A stretch of 64,000 nt of DNA from Mantis religiosa (taxonomy: Eukaryota; Arthropoda; Insecta; Mantodea; Mantidae). The stretch covers positions 197,901,835 to 197,965,834 of the forward strand of contig CM060957.1 in the NCBI GenBank assembly GCA_030765055.1, in the 5' to 3' direction. Position numbers and translations under genes: made by a program. Positions within the stretch are counted from its first letter, which is position 1, and every line of letters begins with the position of its first letter. This document shows positions 13,477 to 25,618 of this stretch, in pieces. The notes below the pieces were generated by a model. It was not told where the DNA came from and did not search any database. It was given only the letters and a program-made list of their open reading frames with translations.

Positions 13477-16173
13477 TTATGGTAGGCCTAAGGTGGTTTG
13501 TGGGTGTTTGTAGGTAGCCCCGGGGTCTATATCATATTCCCCGAGGCCCCTGATGAGATGGTTGAAACTGGATGGTAGGTTGGAGTAGAATTTGTATGAA
13601 AGTGTTTTGATGTATCTGGTGAGAGTGGGAAATGAGAGGTCGTTGTGTATATTGGTGTTGGGGATGTACCAATCAGCACCTGTAGCAATACAGAGAAATC
13701 GGTTCTGCAGGACCTGGAGTTTGTTTAAGTGTGATGATGCTGCAGCACCCCAGACTTGATATGCGCAAGTGATAGTCGGTCTCAATATTTGCTGGTATAT
13801 GAGAATCTTATTTCTGAGACTCATTGGTGACTTTTGGTTGTATAACGGGTATAGCATACCCATACGTTTTGTGATTTTTGAGGACACAGATGTAATGTGT
13901 GTTTTCCATGTGAGACGCATGTCGAGCTCGACTCCAAGATATTGGGCCTGATTACTCCAGGGGATGTCTTCTCCTGCTATGTGGAGATCTGGGACGTCAT
14001 GAACCTGGCGACGGTGAAGGTTACTGCCTGTGATTTTGTGGCGTTTATGCGTAGGTGCCATGTGAGAAACCTGGCGGAAAGCATGTCAGCATCACGCTGA
14101 AGACGTTGTACAGCCATGAGGTGTCGACAAGAGGCTGTGGTGATTGCTGTGTCATCAGCGAACAGGTACAGGTTGTAGCTCCAGATAGTGGGAAGGGTGT
14201 TGATGTAAGTTAAGAATAGAAGGGGGCCAAGTACACTACCTTGGGGTACCCCTGCATTGATAAGGTAGGGTCGGGAAGTAATGTCATCTCTGACAACGGA
14301 GAAGGTGCGATGGGTAAGGTAATGGTTGACGATGTGAATTATGTAGGGAGGAAAGTTGTAACTAATTAGTCGGTGAAGAAGGCCTTGATGCCAAACTGAG
14401 TCGAAGGCCTTTGAGATGTCCAAGAATAGAGCTGCAACATACTGTCTGTTATTGAAGGCTCAGGTTACTTCGTCAACCAGACGTAGAAATTGGTGTGATG
14501 TGGAGTGGGAGCGGCGAAAGCGAAATTGCTCTGGGCAAATGATATTTAGCGCGTCCAGTAGATTTTGGAGGCGATGTTGTAGTACCTTCTCAAATAATTT
14601 ACTAATAGCTGGTAGCAAACTGATGGGTCGATGGTTTTAAATTTGTTTAGAGTCCTTGCCAGGTTTGGGATGGTAATGATTTTTGCATGTTTCCATTTTG
14701 CAGGAAAATATGAAAGAAGGAGCAGGCTGTTGAACATATGAACTATCAAGGCTATCCAGTTCTGCGGGAGTGCCTTGAAAGCAGCATATGGTATGGAGTC
14801 GCAACCAGCAGCTTTGTAGGGTCGGACTGAAGCTATCAGACCACTGACCTCAGCGGTGTTGGTGAGCAGCACTTCGGCTGATTTGTAGGGAGAGGCAAGA
14901 AACTGCTGGACCACTCCTTCAATTTCGGCTACTTGTTCGTGATCAGGGGATTCAGATGGATGGAAAGTAGCAGCTAGGTATTCAGCTAGGGGTTCGACCT
15001 TTTCCCTGGAAGATTGTGCCACTCGATTTCCATCAGTAAGTGGCGGATCTGAGGTGGGTATGCGTAGCATAGCCTTGGACATTCTCCAGAGAGAACAGTC
15101 TGTGGTGTCGAGGGTACGTAATTTTCTTTCCCATTCGTCATTGAAGTGGTCTGCAAGTTCCATTTTCACTGCAGCCTGGAGGCGATTCCATTCCCTCTTG
15201 TCTTGTGGCTGGCGCGTATTTTGGAATTTTCGCCGTGCTGTGCTTTAGGCCGAGATGAGTTGGCGCAAATGTTTTGGGATGGGTTTGAGGGGACTATATG
15301 GAGATTTACGGGGAGGAGTTGCTTCGCGCATGGCCTCAGCCATGTTGCTAGTGATGGACTGCTCCAGATTATCAGCTTCTGCTATTGTTGTGCAAGGGTG
15401 AATATCGGCGGGTTTGTCGGCCATAATGTTTGAAAATTTGCTCCAGTTGGTTTGTCTGGGATTTAAGTGAGAAGGTAATGACTTAGGTGTGAGTTTTGCC
15501 TTATACAGCAAGAGAACAGGAAAATGATCGGAAGAGAGTTCGGGAAGAGAGAATATAGTTGGCTGACTGCGTATGTTGCATAGGAGTGCTATATCCAACC
15601 AATCAGGGGGACCACGATCACCATGAGTTATGGTGGGGGAGGTGGGAGCAAGTACGACCCGGTTCTTGCGTTCTATATAGTGCTCCAGGAGGCGTCCACG
15701 ACTGTTGGTGATGGTGGAGTTCCAAAGTGTGCTCTTTGCATTTTAGTCTCCCATGGCTACAGTGGGAGAACCATTGAAAATAAGGTCCAGGTCCCGCTGT
15801 GATATTGTTCTACTTGGTGGAATGTAAACCGAGTAGATATTAAGTGGTCCTCTGTCGGTAACAACTTGGATTCCTGTACCTTCAAGACCGTCAGAAACAG
15901 GCAGGTGTAGGCGATGATGGGGGATGTGCCTTTGGATATATATACTGCAGTCCCACCGTAGCCATCTGGACGATCAGTTCGATAACAAATAATTCCTGGA
16001 ATGGTAGCCCTATAGCGTGGAGCTAAGTGTGTTTCTTGGACAAGGAAGATGTTGATTTTATTGACAGCGATGAAGTTTGTGGCTTCACGTAACTTTTGTC
16101 GTAGTCCATTGGCATTCCAGGAACAAATGCGTAGGCTGGTGAGGTTGTTTATTATATTATTGACGTCCGCCAT
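13477..16173 (-). pseudogene. Jockey-like ORF2 (endonuclease and reverse transcriptase), copy 2
   Basis: Read from 16173 leftwards. The endonuclease begins MADVNNIINN, with CSWNANGLRQ, LVQETHLAP, TDRPDGYGGTAVYI and, further on, HGDHGPPDWLDIALL and ELSSDHFPVLL, the catalytic SDH box. The reverse transcriptase follows: YKAAGCDSIPY, AFDSVWHQGL, GVPQGSVLGPLL and the catalytic FADDTAI box at about 14140-14165. A C-terminal region with KTHITSVSSKITKRMGMLY ends near 13477. A two-base gain near 15945 (TATATATA) shifts the endonuclease frame. Further breaks lie near 15250 and 14600. All domains are present but the protein cannot be made intact. Confidence 0.87.
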
Positions 16174-16760
16174 TGTTGCCCATAAATACGAATACGGTGT
16201 GCAACAATATTGTTTGTGATGGTATTGAAGGGGGGCGGATGGCTAGTGCATCAGCTAAGGCAGCTGCAAAGTCAGCTTGTAGGGCGAGTGGAGTCCTGGA
16301 CATAAGGCTTAAAAGCTGTTCATCAGGAAGGGATGGTTTGCAAGTCGGTGGAAGGTTGTGGTTTGTGGTGGCGCGAGCCAATAGCCGCTGCTGCATGGGC
16401 GTTCTGGAGTCGACGTTAGTCTGTCCTAGTGGGCACATAGGTTTGTTGGCCGGTGCAGATGGAGCTATTCCTGATGTTGGTCCGTTAACAGGTGGACGTT
16501 GTGGTGGTGTTGGTGGCTTTGGTGGAGCTGATGTGGTTTGCGATTGCATAGGTGCTTGCAGCTCTGGTTGACGAGGTAGCAGTGGATTTTAACTTCATGT
16601 TGCACATGCGGCAGCTGCATAATTTGGGAACTGTGGTCTTATAACTGGAGGGAGACCAGGGTAGCGAGTACCTTTGAATGCTTCCCTGGGTATGCCTTGT
16701 GGGTTTGGTATCTTTGGAGCAGCGTCAAAACGCGTACGTTGTCCGGCCTTGTTGAGCTCC
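16157..16760 (-). pseudogene. Jockey-like ORF1, C-terminal part, copy 2
   Basis: The minus strand encodes a proline/serine/threonine-rich gag-like C-terminal region (PTPPQRPPVNGPTSG, LSLMSRTPLALQADFAAAL) ending FMGNNGGRQ-stop at 16157. The stop overlaps the ORF2 start by 17 bases in another frame, a common layout for LINEs. A stop at about 16590 separates it from the upstream part (ELNKAGQRTRFDAAPKI). The RNA-binding zinc knuckles of the family are missing because of 5' truncation. Confidence 0.7.
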
Positions 16761-16799
16761 ATTTCTATTCTGGCCTCCTGCCAGACAGGGGCCACTCCT

Positions 16800-18044
16800 G
16801 AGAGAATTGGAGGCAGGGACAAGACCAACCAGGAAAGACATCGCACCGAGGAGCGCCACCTACAAGTAGTACGGGGCCCAATGAGATTCATTGAAGACAA
16901 GAGAGGGCGTGCTGTTCCGGATATGAGAATCACCTGATGGGAGGACGCAGAGGGAGCAGTTGGTACTTCCCCAAAACAAGGTCCCGGAAGTCTTGGAGGA
17001 ATTGCACGCTGGTAATTCAGGAGGACACCTGGGAGCAAACTGAAGGATCGACAAACTTGGACAGCGCTATTACTGGCTGAGGCTCCGAGCAGACGCTGAG
17101 AGATGGTGCCGTCATTGTCACGCGTGCGCGGCGAGTCGCGGCCCTCAGATTAGGAGCCGGGGTCGCATGCAGCAGTACAACGTCGGAGCGCCATTCGAAA
17201 GGATCGCCGTCGACATAGCTGGAGCATTCACCGTGTTCGACCGAGGCAACAAGTACCTGATGGTAGTCGTGGACTACTTCACCAAGTGGCCGGAGCTGTG
17301 TCATTCCGAACCAGGAGTCGAAGACAATCACGGGCTGCCTTGTGGAGCAAGTGTTTTGCCGATTTGGGGTGCCGTTTGAGCTCCACAGCGACCTGGGCAC
17401 TACTTTTGTATCCAGCCTGATGAAGGAGGCACTAGAGAGGCTTGGGGTGAACAACACCCGCACCACATCCTACATCTACAGTCGGACGGCATGCTGAAGA
17501 GATACACCAAGACCTTAGAAGACGACCTGATGAAGGTCGTGGCCAGCCATCAGCGAGACTGGGATATTAAGGTGCCCCTGTTCTTACTGGCCTACCACTC
17601 GTCAACACACGACACCACTGGGATGACGACAGCGAGTTAAATGTTCGGCCGGGAGTTACGCCTCCCCTGTGATCTGCCTTTTGGAAGCCTTCCGGACACA
17701 AAACAGCCAGCAACCGAGTATGTGGAGAACCTGGTGGACCATCTCCACGACATGCATGAGACGGCTCGTCAGAACATACAGAAGGCGAGCGACCGCATGA
17801 AGACCCGATACGACAGGCAAGCCAACAGCCAAGGGTTCCAGCAGGGTGACCTAGTCTGGTTGTACCGCCCTACCCGGACCAAGGGACGATGCCCGAAGCT
17901 CCAGCAACCATGGCAAGGACCGTACCGGGTGGTAAAGAATAACAACGTGGTCTACCGCATCCAGAAGGTGCCCCGAAGAAAATGATGGTGGTACACCTGG
18001 ATCGTCTCGCCCGCTACGATGGTGCTGTTCGGGACGACCAGCAC
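16800..18044 (+). pseudogene. Ty3/gypsy integrase, copy 2
   Basis: After the LINE insertion the gypsy pol continues on the plus strand: linker with in-frame stops, HHCC zinc region (GGHLGAN, RYYWLRLRADAERWC, CAASRG), integrase core (FERIAVDIAGAF with the first Asp, ELHSDLGTTF with the second Asp, KEALERLGV with the Glu) and a C-terminal region (QGDLVWLYRPTRTKGR, GPYRVV, MMVVHLDRLA). Frameshifts lie after CHSEPG (about 17312) and near 17480. A TAA after TTAS (17638-17640) precedes MFGRELRLP. No env gene follows: the LTR begins within 15 bases of the pol end. Confidence 0.88.
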
Positions 18045-18058
18045 TGAGGAGGGAGCAG

Positions 18059-18525
18059 TGTCGCGGCGCTGCGCATAAACGTTTCGGCACAAATAGATAA
18101 TAGACGGCGGAAAATGTTTCACGAGCTTGCATATGCAGTCAACATTAACGTGGCGAGTGATCACAAAGCCGGCAAATAGTGTTATCTCCCGGCACAGGTA
18201 GGATTTCATGTCTGGAAATTTCTAGACATATCTCGATTGACAGAGAATGGTTGTTTTTCTTGTTTGTTCGAGTATGTTCTCGAGTAATAAATGGACATAT
18301 AAAAAGGATGTAACATGCCAGCAGGACAGTTGTGAAACAGTTGTTGTAAACAAGAGTGAGTAAGCAGAGTAAGCAGTAAGAGTGTTGTAACGAAAGCTAA
18401 TGTAATCAGCTGTCACGGTTGGTTATTGTCATCGACCTTGGTAGACTAATGGTGTATGTAACGTAAGGCCGCTGCAATCTATAAGAGTATTTCTACGAAA
18501 ATAAAGGAGATTTCTAATTTCTGCA
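18059..18525 (+). repeat. Ty3/gypsy 3' LTR, copy 2
   Basis: Starts TGTCGCGG after the purine tract GAGGAGGGAGCAG and ends near CTGCA; AATAAA lies at about 18500. It is 467 bases long and the counterpart of 3312-3775. Confidence 0.75.
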
Positions 18526-18539
18526 ACTCTAGCTTTTAA

Positions 18540-18915
18540 TTGTATGAACCCAGAAAGTCATAACATTGATGATATTTCCAAAGATGTTCAACTGGAGCCT
18601 ATCACCTTGAAATGTGACATGAGTTAGTCGACAGTTACAGAAACAGAGGAAGTTTGCTAGGTTTCTAAAGGGGATTTCCTAAATCAAGATTCTATGGATT
18701 ACACAGGCGTGCGGCATCTATGATTGCAATGTTTGGTTCGACCTATGTATGTGAATCCTTATCTTCGGCTATGAAACGAATTATAAATCCCCAGAGAGCC
18801 AACATGAGTGATTATAGCACTAAGTGTGCATTAAAGGTTCAGAGTTGTGTCCAAATGTGGCGAACATTGTGAAAACTAAAAGAGTCAGAAGGCAAGAGTT
18901 TCTACTGAAAACTGC
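18540..18915 (+). pseudogene. hAT (ZBED5-like) transposase C-terminal relic, copy 2
   Basis: Duplicate of 3790-4165 with the same degraded C-terminal hAT blocks (NIDDISKDVQLE) immediately after the LTR. Confidence 0.6.
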
Positions 18916-19684
18916 ATGCATATAATTCTTAATTGAAAAGTTGATATTCGTTCAATATTAAATATTCTGTGTAATATTATCACTGTATAGTAAATATTAT
19001 TTTGTATTTTTAAATTGTTTGAGGATCAAAATTGTGCTAATTTCCACAAAGTACTGTTTTGTTCTTATAGTTAAACATATTGCTTTTATATGCCATCATT
19101 TGGTTGTATAGGATTGAAGGCTATAATAATCTTACTGGTATTGGGTTGTTTTACTTATAATAACAGGTACCACAGACATATTAAACCAGTATTATACAGT
19201 TTCTGAATTGTTCCTTCACTACTATCATGTCCTTAATTATTTTTGGTAACACAAGTGCAGAATGGTAACGTCACTGCGCGAGGCATATTTCCCTAGCACT
19301 TGCCAGCAGTGACCAGGCATGCTGGTACCATGCGAAATGTATAGGCAACCATGCATTTCATTTAGTGGAGCCGGCACAATGCCATGTGAATCTCTGAGCA
19401 TTTCAGAGTGATTAAAGAATTTCAAGAAAGAATTCTAAGTCACAACAGAAAACTAGAAACTTTCATTAAGAAATGAATACTGCAAATTATGTTAAATGGC
19501 TATGCAAAATGTAAAATCCAAATTCACCCCCTAACTCAGTGCTAGTTATAGATAATGCTTCTTACCATAATACTAAAACCTGAAACTCTTTAAGATGAGA
19601 TACACCTTCTTAACTCTGTGTTAAGCTACTGTGTGTAAATTAGAAACCTTTCAGGAAAAAATGATAACAAAGGTGACATGGTAA
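18916..19684. other. AT-rich intergenic DNA
   Basis: Counterpart of 4166-5116 with about 165 bases deleted near 19388. The DDE_3 scrap PPNSVLVIDNASYHN region recurs at about 19520-19585. Nothing else recognised. Confidence 0.4.
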
Positions 19685-20223
19685 ATGTCCAGTGACATCT
19701 TTAGAAAAACTTTGCAGCGGAGCATCTCCAAAACACCCAGGAAGTTTAAGACTCACTGGTATGAGCATAAATGGCTGTGTGGAAGTTACTATTATCAAAA
19801 TCTGTACTACTGGCCTTGTTTGCTAATCGGCTTTACAAAGGGTACATGGAACAACAATGGCATGGTGGATTTGAAGAATATTACCCGGGCATTCCAAAAG
19901 CATGATGCATCTTTTAAACATATAAGGAATTGTGTTGGATTGAAGGAGCTGAAAAAAACACTAACAAACACTAAAAAGACCACCAGGGCTGCTTTACTTT
20001 TAAGTAGACAGCAAATTGTATATCATGGACATAATGAAAGCAGGGACTCTTTAAATAAAAGTAATTTTGAGGAACTGTTAGATTCATATATTGAGGGAAG
20101 CCCAATCGAATTTCAAAACCACTATTCCAGCATAAAATCAGTTTTTGCAGGGCATTAAAAAACAATAGAAAATAAAATTACAAAGTGCATATCTGATTAT
20201 ATAAGGGGCTCTATTAAGGATGA
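19685..20223 (+). pseudogene. hAT-like (TTF / DUF4371) transposase 5' part, copy 2
   Basis: A 157-residue frame nearly identical to copy 1, with the zinc-finger-like pattern FKTHWYEHKWLCGS and LYYWPCLLIGF and the YHGHNES block. The proline-to-leucine change in HKWLCGS matches the more usual family residue. It is interrupted by the SINE at 20224. Confidence 0.75.
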
Positions 20224-20477
20224 CGGTCACGCCGTGGATCAGTGGTTAGACCGCTGGGCTCTCACCAAGGCGGCCCAGGTTAGATCCCAGGCATCCGTAA
20301 AGTGAGATTTGTGGTGGACAACGCGGCGCTGGGATGGGTTTTCTCCGGGATCTCTGGTTTCCCATGCCATCTCATTCCACCATTGCTCCATCTTCATCTT
20401 ATGTATTATCAGTGTCATCGCCTGCGGTGCCGTATGTAGTAAAAGCGGGCGTTAAACACTACACATTTCATTTCATT
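20224..20477 (+). mobile_element. tRNA-derived SINE, copy 2
   Basis: The same insertion as 5650-5903, flanked by TATTAAGGATGA (20212-20223) and TATTAATGATGA (20478-20489). Shared position and target duplication show that the SINE was present before the segmental duplication. Confidence 0.85.
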
Positions 20478-20489
20478 TATTAATGATGA

Positions 20490-20690
20490 AATTAAGGACA
20501 CACAATTTTTCTTGGTGTAGGTAGATGACACTACTGCCATATCATAAAAAACACAATGTTCTTTAATTTTTTTATATGTCAATTCATATGGAAATGTAGT
20601 TGAAAGATTTCTGGGCTTCCATGATGTTAGTGAAGGCTGTACTTCAGACATACTTTTTCTTGTCTTCATGAGTAGTTATGTGACACAACT
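20490..20690 (+). pseudogene. hAT-like transposase, continuation after the SINE, copy 2
   Basis: Degraded continuation with the VDDTTAIS and LYVNSYGNVVE regions, equivalent to 5916-6115. Confidence 0.55.
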
Positions 20691-21414
20691 CACCATTTCA
20701 TAACAGGCACCATTTTAGGTTGGAAAATGGCACTTAGGTTTCAGATCTGTAACAATGCCAGGTGCTACAGTTGCAACAATATCTTATAAAAATAAAAAGA
20801 GGCATTCCACAAAATGAACTTTTTTACATTCAAATCAGCAATGGATGTATTGTTGTTATTTCTTAGAGCATTACATCATGAGAGTGAGTGTGTGGTGTTT
20901 TCGGGCCTGTCCACAATGAGGTCATTGGGGCCTTATATCATGAGATGTTATGTAACTTTACTTCAATGACGTCATAATGAGAAACCTGGTAAAGTATATT
21001 AATTGTGTAGAGCATCACAGTATAGGATGAAGCAGCAATCAAAAAGAATAAGAAGAAAGAATTTCCGGTCTGTATGTTTATAATTGGCAGTGTATTGAGA
21101 ATTTCTTTCTTGGAAGTAATGGAAACAGTGTTGTTATAACAAGTAAATGTTGTTTAGTGTCATTAATCGACTCCCTTTAAATTTAAAATTTAATGTATTG
21201 AGAGTTTAAGAATGTCACATTTAGCATCAGCTATTTATGTCACAGCCTTGCTGTTCACTTACATAAAACCACAGATGAACTTGTCTCAACTCTCTCCATG
21301 TAAACAAGAACCATTGTAATGTATATCTTTGGGGATGGACCTCTCCATGTATAATATACTGAACAAATCACTTAAGACTCAGTCTCTCACAAACAAAAGT
21401 ACTTTAAATCTAAT
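20691..21414. other. AT-rich DNA with a PLE 3'-end scrap
   Basis: Counterpart of 6116-6837. The short PLE 3'-end match is at about 21110-21185. No gene. Confidence 0.4.
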
Positions 21415-21776
21415 GATATATGATAATGATATATATATATAAGGGCGTTCAACTACGGCGGTCATCAGCACCCTTTAGAAAACTAGTTCTGGCAAAAGCC
21501 AGATATAAACCTTTCTAAAAACTATACAAGTGTAACAAAACCTATTAAAAATACACGTACAATAAAAAACCATAAAAACCTACTAAAAATTTCGTTCACC
21601 TATTTCACCTTTTCTTTCTTCACCTTTCCACCACCACGGGTCTCCACGCACGGCCTACACATGGGTGGGCCTTTTGACCATCTACCTCAACCACGAAGAG
21701 GAGCGCACACGAGGGAGACTGTTGGCTCGGGACCCCGGGTGCGCCAAACCCATACCTACCGAAGTAGGCCCCTGAG
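21415..21776 (-). mobile_element. SIDE (LINE derivative), copy 2
   Basis: Counterpart of 6838-7209. The left target duplication (ACTTTAAATCTAAT, 21401-21414) is intact. The right one is lost in a small deletion of about 22 bases. Confidence 0.7.
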
Positions 21777-21969
21777 CGTTAAATATACAAATTTCAGTTC
21801 CTCGTGGATTACTGTGGATCACTATGTTCTGAAAGTCTAGGTTAGTCATTTACTTAATTTGAGGTTAAAGCACTTAGCTAAGCACAATGCTTTGTCGACA
21901 CTTGAAATGGGAAAATTTGCAAGATTTATCAGTCTGTAAGTATTATATGCTGCAATAAGATGAATGATT

Positions 21970-22870
21970 GGGTTACAGGTCCTTATTCAGTAAGTTTTGT
22001 TTAACTCTGTATACATAGATGACAACTTTGAATTTAGAAATGTGCTATACACTGACATCTAGTGGCTACTATGCTATGCTTTATCATGTCCATAATATTT
22101 TGTTTTGATCAATTTTGAGGTTAATTAGCTAACCAGTTTACAACAATTGTATGTTTGAATTAGAATTTCAGTTCGCCCTTGAAAACATATACAAGTTATG
22201 AGACACATCAAAATGTATAAATACAGTTTGTATATAAAGTCAAATTAATTACTTACAATATACAAAGTAAGCAGCTTTTCTACTGTTTCATATTTACTAC
22301 AAGATATGTCACAATATGAATATTACAGGTTTGTGAATGTACTATGCTCCCAGTGCTCATTTACATGGTTATAGTTCTAAAAATTCATTCACCGTATAAA
22401 AACAGTGTGCATGCAAAAATTTCGTCACCTTATTCTTAAAGTGTTTTAATGATACAGCTTGTTTAAATGAAGTAGTTAAGGCTTCCTTCAAAAACGCTCG
22501 CTTGAACTGCCAGTTTACCCTTGTTACGAGTGTGGTGGTAAAGCACATCAGCATTTACTTGAACATGATTTATTATTGTATGGAAATTTGTGGATGTTAT
22601 GGCTCTCGAAAAGGGACACATTATTATTTGTCTACCTCCGTATTACTGAGATCTGAATGCAATTGAGCTGGCATGAGCAAAACTAAGGAATGTTTTCAGA
22701 GAATGCAATGTTACTTGTAATATCTTCACTTACCTTGAACACTCTTTTGCTGAATTATGTCTTTCAGGGTTGACCACACTGCAGAAACAAAAAGCGTTAG
22801 CTCTCACTTCCTCCCCTCTGCCCATACCACAACGTAAATCCAGCGCTCAACTTATCTTGTGTGTACTATA
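21970..22870 (+). repeat. Interspersed repeat with DDE_3 transposase tail, copy 2
   Basis: Counterpart of 7430-8360 with the same degraded LPPYY.DLNAIELAWA region at about 22620-22690. Confidence 0.6.
22369..22600 (-). pseudogene. LINE reverse-transcriptase C-terminal fragment, copy 2
   Basis: Counterpart of 7820-8104, shortened by an internal deletion of about 30 bases. The end still reads FK.KVTKFLHAHCFYTVNEFLEL. Confidence 0.55.
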
Positions 22871-23206
22871 CATAAGACAAGACACTGTTACCAACAAAGT
22901 TAAAATAATATGTATTTAAAAGATATAAATATTACATGAGTAACTGTGTATGTGGAAACAGTTAGCAGTTGAGAAACCGACAAACTCAAGCCATGAAGTA
23001 CGTAAACCATGCTATATGTAGAAAATTGGACATACAGGGTTTAGAATGACAAAATAAGAACTTGAATTGCAGGGAAATCAAATAAAAGTTCTGGGTAACG
23101 GTTGATTTTAACAGCATACAGTTATGTTGTTAAGGAATAACGTCTCGGAAACAAGTTGTTGCTCTGAAATATATGAATACCAAGAAAAGTTTCAAACACA
23201 TTTTTT

Positions 23207-24115
23207 ATTACTGATTATAAACTTGTGATACTGTAACAGAAATACTGCATAGTAAGCATAATTCCTGAATACAGGAAAACGTTTAACTAGGAAAGAAATT
23301 TACCATTCTGAAACCTTTGTGCTACAATTCCTTTTAGCTTTTAAATAATAATAACTAATAATAAAGTGCATATCCCAAAAGGAACAACAACGATGATGAT
23401 TATAATCACTACCAAATTTCTATCATTGTTATCGCGTAACTGTCGAGACTAGAGTGGGTAAGCAATGATTCACTGACACAGTTTCCTCACCTCAATATCC
23501 CTATTAATAGCTGTTACTGTATCGCTAGTTTACTTACGTAGTTTTGGTATTTTTCGCGAAAGCATGCTTTGTATGTTGGCAACGCTCGAGCCATGAAGTC
23601 ACGCCCGCCATATTGCTACGCCGTTAAAGTACACCTTTACCAAGTAAAGTTATATCACGTCTGGGAAAACAAGATATTCTACATTTGTTAACTTTCGCAC
23701 ATCCACTAAAAACTTGTTAAATACGAGAGTAGCTGTTGTACCTGACCTTTATGGACGTAATCCATGTCGCCCTGACCATTACAAATCTACAAGAGACGGC
23801 AATGTGGACAGAGTTAAATACGTCACAATGCTTTACGCTACATTGGAAAGAAATATTTAATTTAAAGTACTGAGAGTTTATTCTTCCAACATTCACTGAA
23901 ACATGGACATGTCAGAAGAAATTGTTCTAACAAGATTTGTGAAACTCGTTCAGGACAATGAGGCTAACACAATCAGTTTGTTTCGTTCAACTGAACACTT
24001 CATACACAAAACTTCAACTATTCAACATAAATTATTATGACTACCACCACGATACATCAAAACATGTTATCACACCACCAAACATATAACATCAGTAGTT
24101 AGTTACTACTGTAGG
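23207..24115. other. Unassigned AT-rich DNA
   Basis: No gene recognised. A locally GC-richer spot at about 23575-23620 contains CGCCCGCCATATTG, similar to a YY1-type promoter motif, but no supporting coding exon was found. Confidence 0.3.
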
Positions 24116-25618
24116 TCAGTAGCTAGAAGGGAAGTGACGGTCCTTGCCAGCTTTCAAGATAGGTATAATGGTGGCTTCTCGCCACTTGTCAGGAAACGTG
24201 GCATCAACCCAAACACGGTTATAGACCTCAAACAGGAATTGCTTTCCCTCAGGTGAGAGATGTTGTAACATTTGAACGTGGATTCCATCCGGTTCTGCTG
24301 CAGTCAGTCGCGATGATGAAAGAGCATGTTCTAACTCCGCCAAGGTGAAGAGGCGGTTATAGTCTTCAAGGTTTCTGGAACTAAAGACGAAACCTTGATA
24401 TTCTACCTGAATCTTAATTGAGATAAACTCAGGAGCATAATTACTTGAGCTAGACACCTGAGCGAAAGCAAAACCGAAGGTGTTAGCCACCACAAATAGA
24501 TCACAGCAACCACTCCTGCACTTGCTTTCAGACCAGCGCCTTAGCCTATCCCATACAACAGAAGAAGGTGTACGTCTGTTGAAAGATGATACAAAGTTGT
24601 TCCATGAGGTCATTTTGCTATCCTTAACTATTTTCCTAGACTTTGCACGCGCTTTCTTGTACTCAATTAGATTACTTATGGTAGGGTGTCGTTGGAATAC
24701 ACTCAGAGCACGTCTACGAGCACGAATAGAATTCCCGCAGTCGTTGGTCCACCATGCGACAGGAAATTGAACGCGTTGAGTAGCCGAAAGGGGAATAGAC
24801 TGTTTTACAGCGGAAAGAATTTTCTCTGTGAGATGATCGACTAAATCAGTCACAGAATCGTGCTCGTTGTAATCAAAGACAGCCAACTGGGTGTAAAGGT
24901 TACAGTTGGCATGATCAAAGCGCCATCTAGGGATACGCGAGGGAGACACATCTTGTGCTAAGAGACTAATAAGACATGGAAAGTGGTCGCTGGAATGTAA
25001 ATCAGAGATGACATTCCACTGTAATGAAACTGCTAACTGGGATGAACACACTGCCAAATCGATGTGCGAATAGGTGTTAAAGGCGTCTGAAAGGAACGTT
25101 GGCTCTGCGGTGTTCAGGAGAACCAATTTATTGCTCTCCAAGAATTTTGCAATGAGGTTGCCTCTCGAGCATGCCCGATTTGAGCCCCAAAGTGGGTGAT
25201 GGACATTAGTCTCCCACTATTAGAAATGGTATTGAAAGTTGGGAAACCAGATCTTCAAGGTCAATTAACGAGAGGTCATCTGATGGCGGTACATATACAT
25301 TGCAAATGCAAAATTCGATTGATGGCAGCTTAATCCTTACAGCTACAGATTGTAGCTGTAACGGATCTACAAATGCCATCCCTGAGGAGCACTATAGTGC
25401 CCCCGCGAGCAGGAATGCCCTCTTGTTTCAATATCACACCTCAGTGGTGTGTAGGGTCTGATTTTACACCTGTCTTGTGGTCGCAACTTAGTCTCTTGTA
25501 AGCATACCAACAAGGGGTTATGGTTACTGAGCAAAACTTCCAGTTCTGGTCGATGTGCTTTAAAACCTCGTATGTGCCATTGAAGGATAGCCATGGCGAT
25601 AGTAATGGGATATGTCAA
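24116..25618 (-). pseudogene. I-like LINE ORF2 (endonuclease and start of RT)
   Basis: The endonuclease start (25618-25367) reads ILQWHIRGFKAHRPELEVLL and LVCLQETKLRPQD; the usual WNCRG has become WHIRG. A frameshift leads to 25141-24116 with the end of the endonuclease (SHIDLAVCSSQLA, DLHSSDHFPCLI, the SDH catalytic box), a linker, and the first RT block (ALSSSRLTAAEPDGIHVQML, FPDKWREATIIPILKAGKD). It ends at HFPSSY, where YRPISL would follow in the family. The catalytic FADD region is absent. Confidence 0.8.

Larger units (their letters stand above)
13251..16787 (-). mobile_element. Jockey-like LINE, copy 2, nested in gypsy
   Basis: A 3.5-kb non-LTR element on the minus strand with perfect 12-bp target duplications. 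It is 5'-truncated inside ORF1, so the zinc-knuckle part of ORF1 is absent. It contains the end of ORF1, endonuclease, reverse transcriptase and the C-terminal region. The 3' end (13251 onward in plus coordinates) has no poly(A) or simple repeat. Instead it carries a perfect 8-bp hairpin (CCTGCTCC/GGAGCAGG at 13282-13299) close to the end. RT motifs place it in or near the Jockey clade. Confidence 0.9.
14732..23206 (+). repeat. Segmental duplication, copy 2
   Basis: Same-orientation counterpart of 1-8691, offset by 14731 at the left edge. The right edge lies near 23206, after the shared CAAACACATTTT, where it continues ATTACTGATTATAAAC. Since the LINE and gypsy extend further left here, the true left boundary cannot be seen. 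Confidence 0.9.

Noticed and set aside
23560..23660. Possible first exon with a YY1-like GCCGCCAT motif
   Set aside because: Only a short GC-rich spot; no coding exon or splice pattern could be linked to it.
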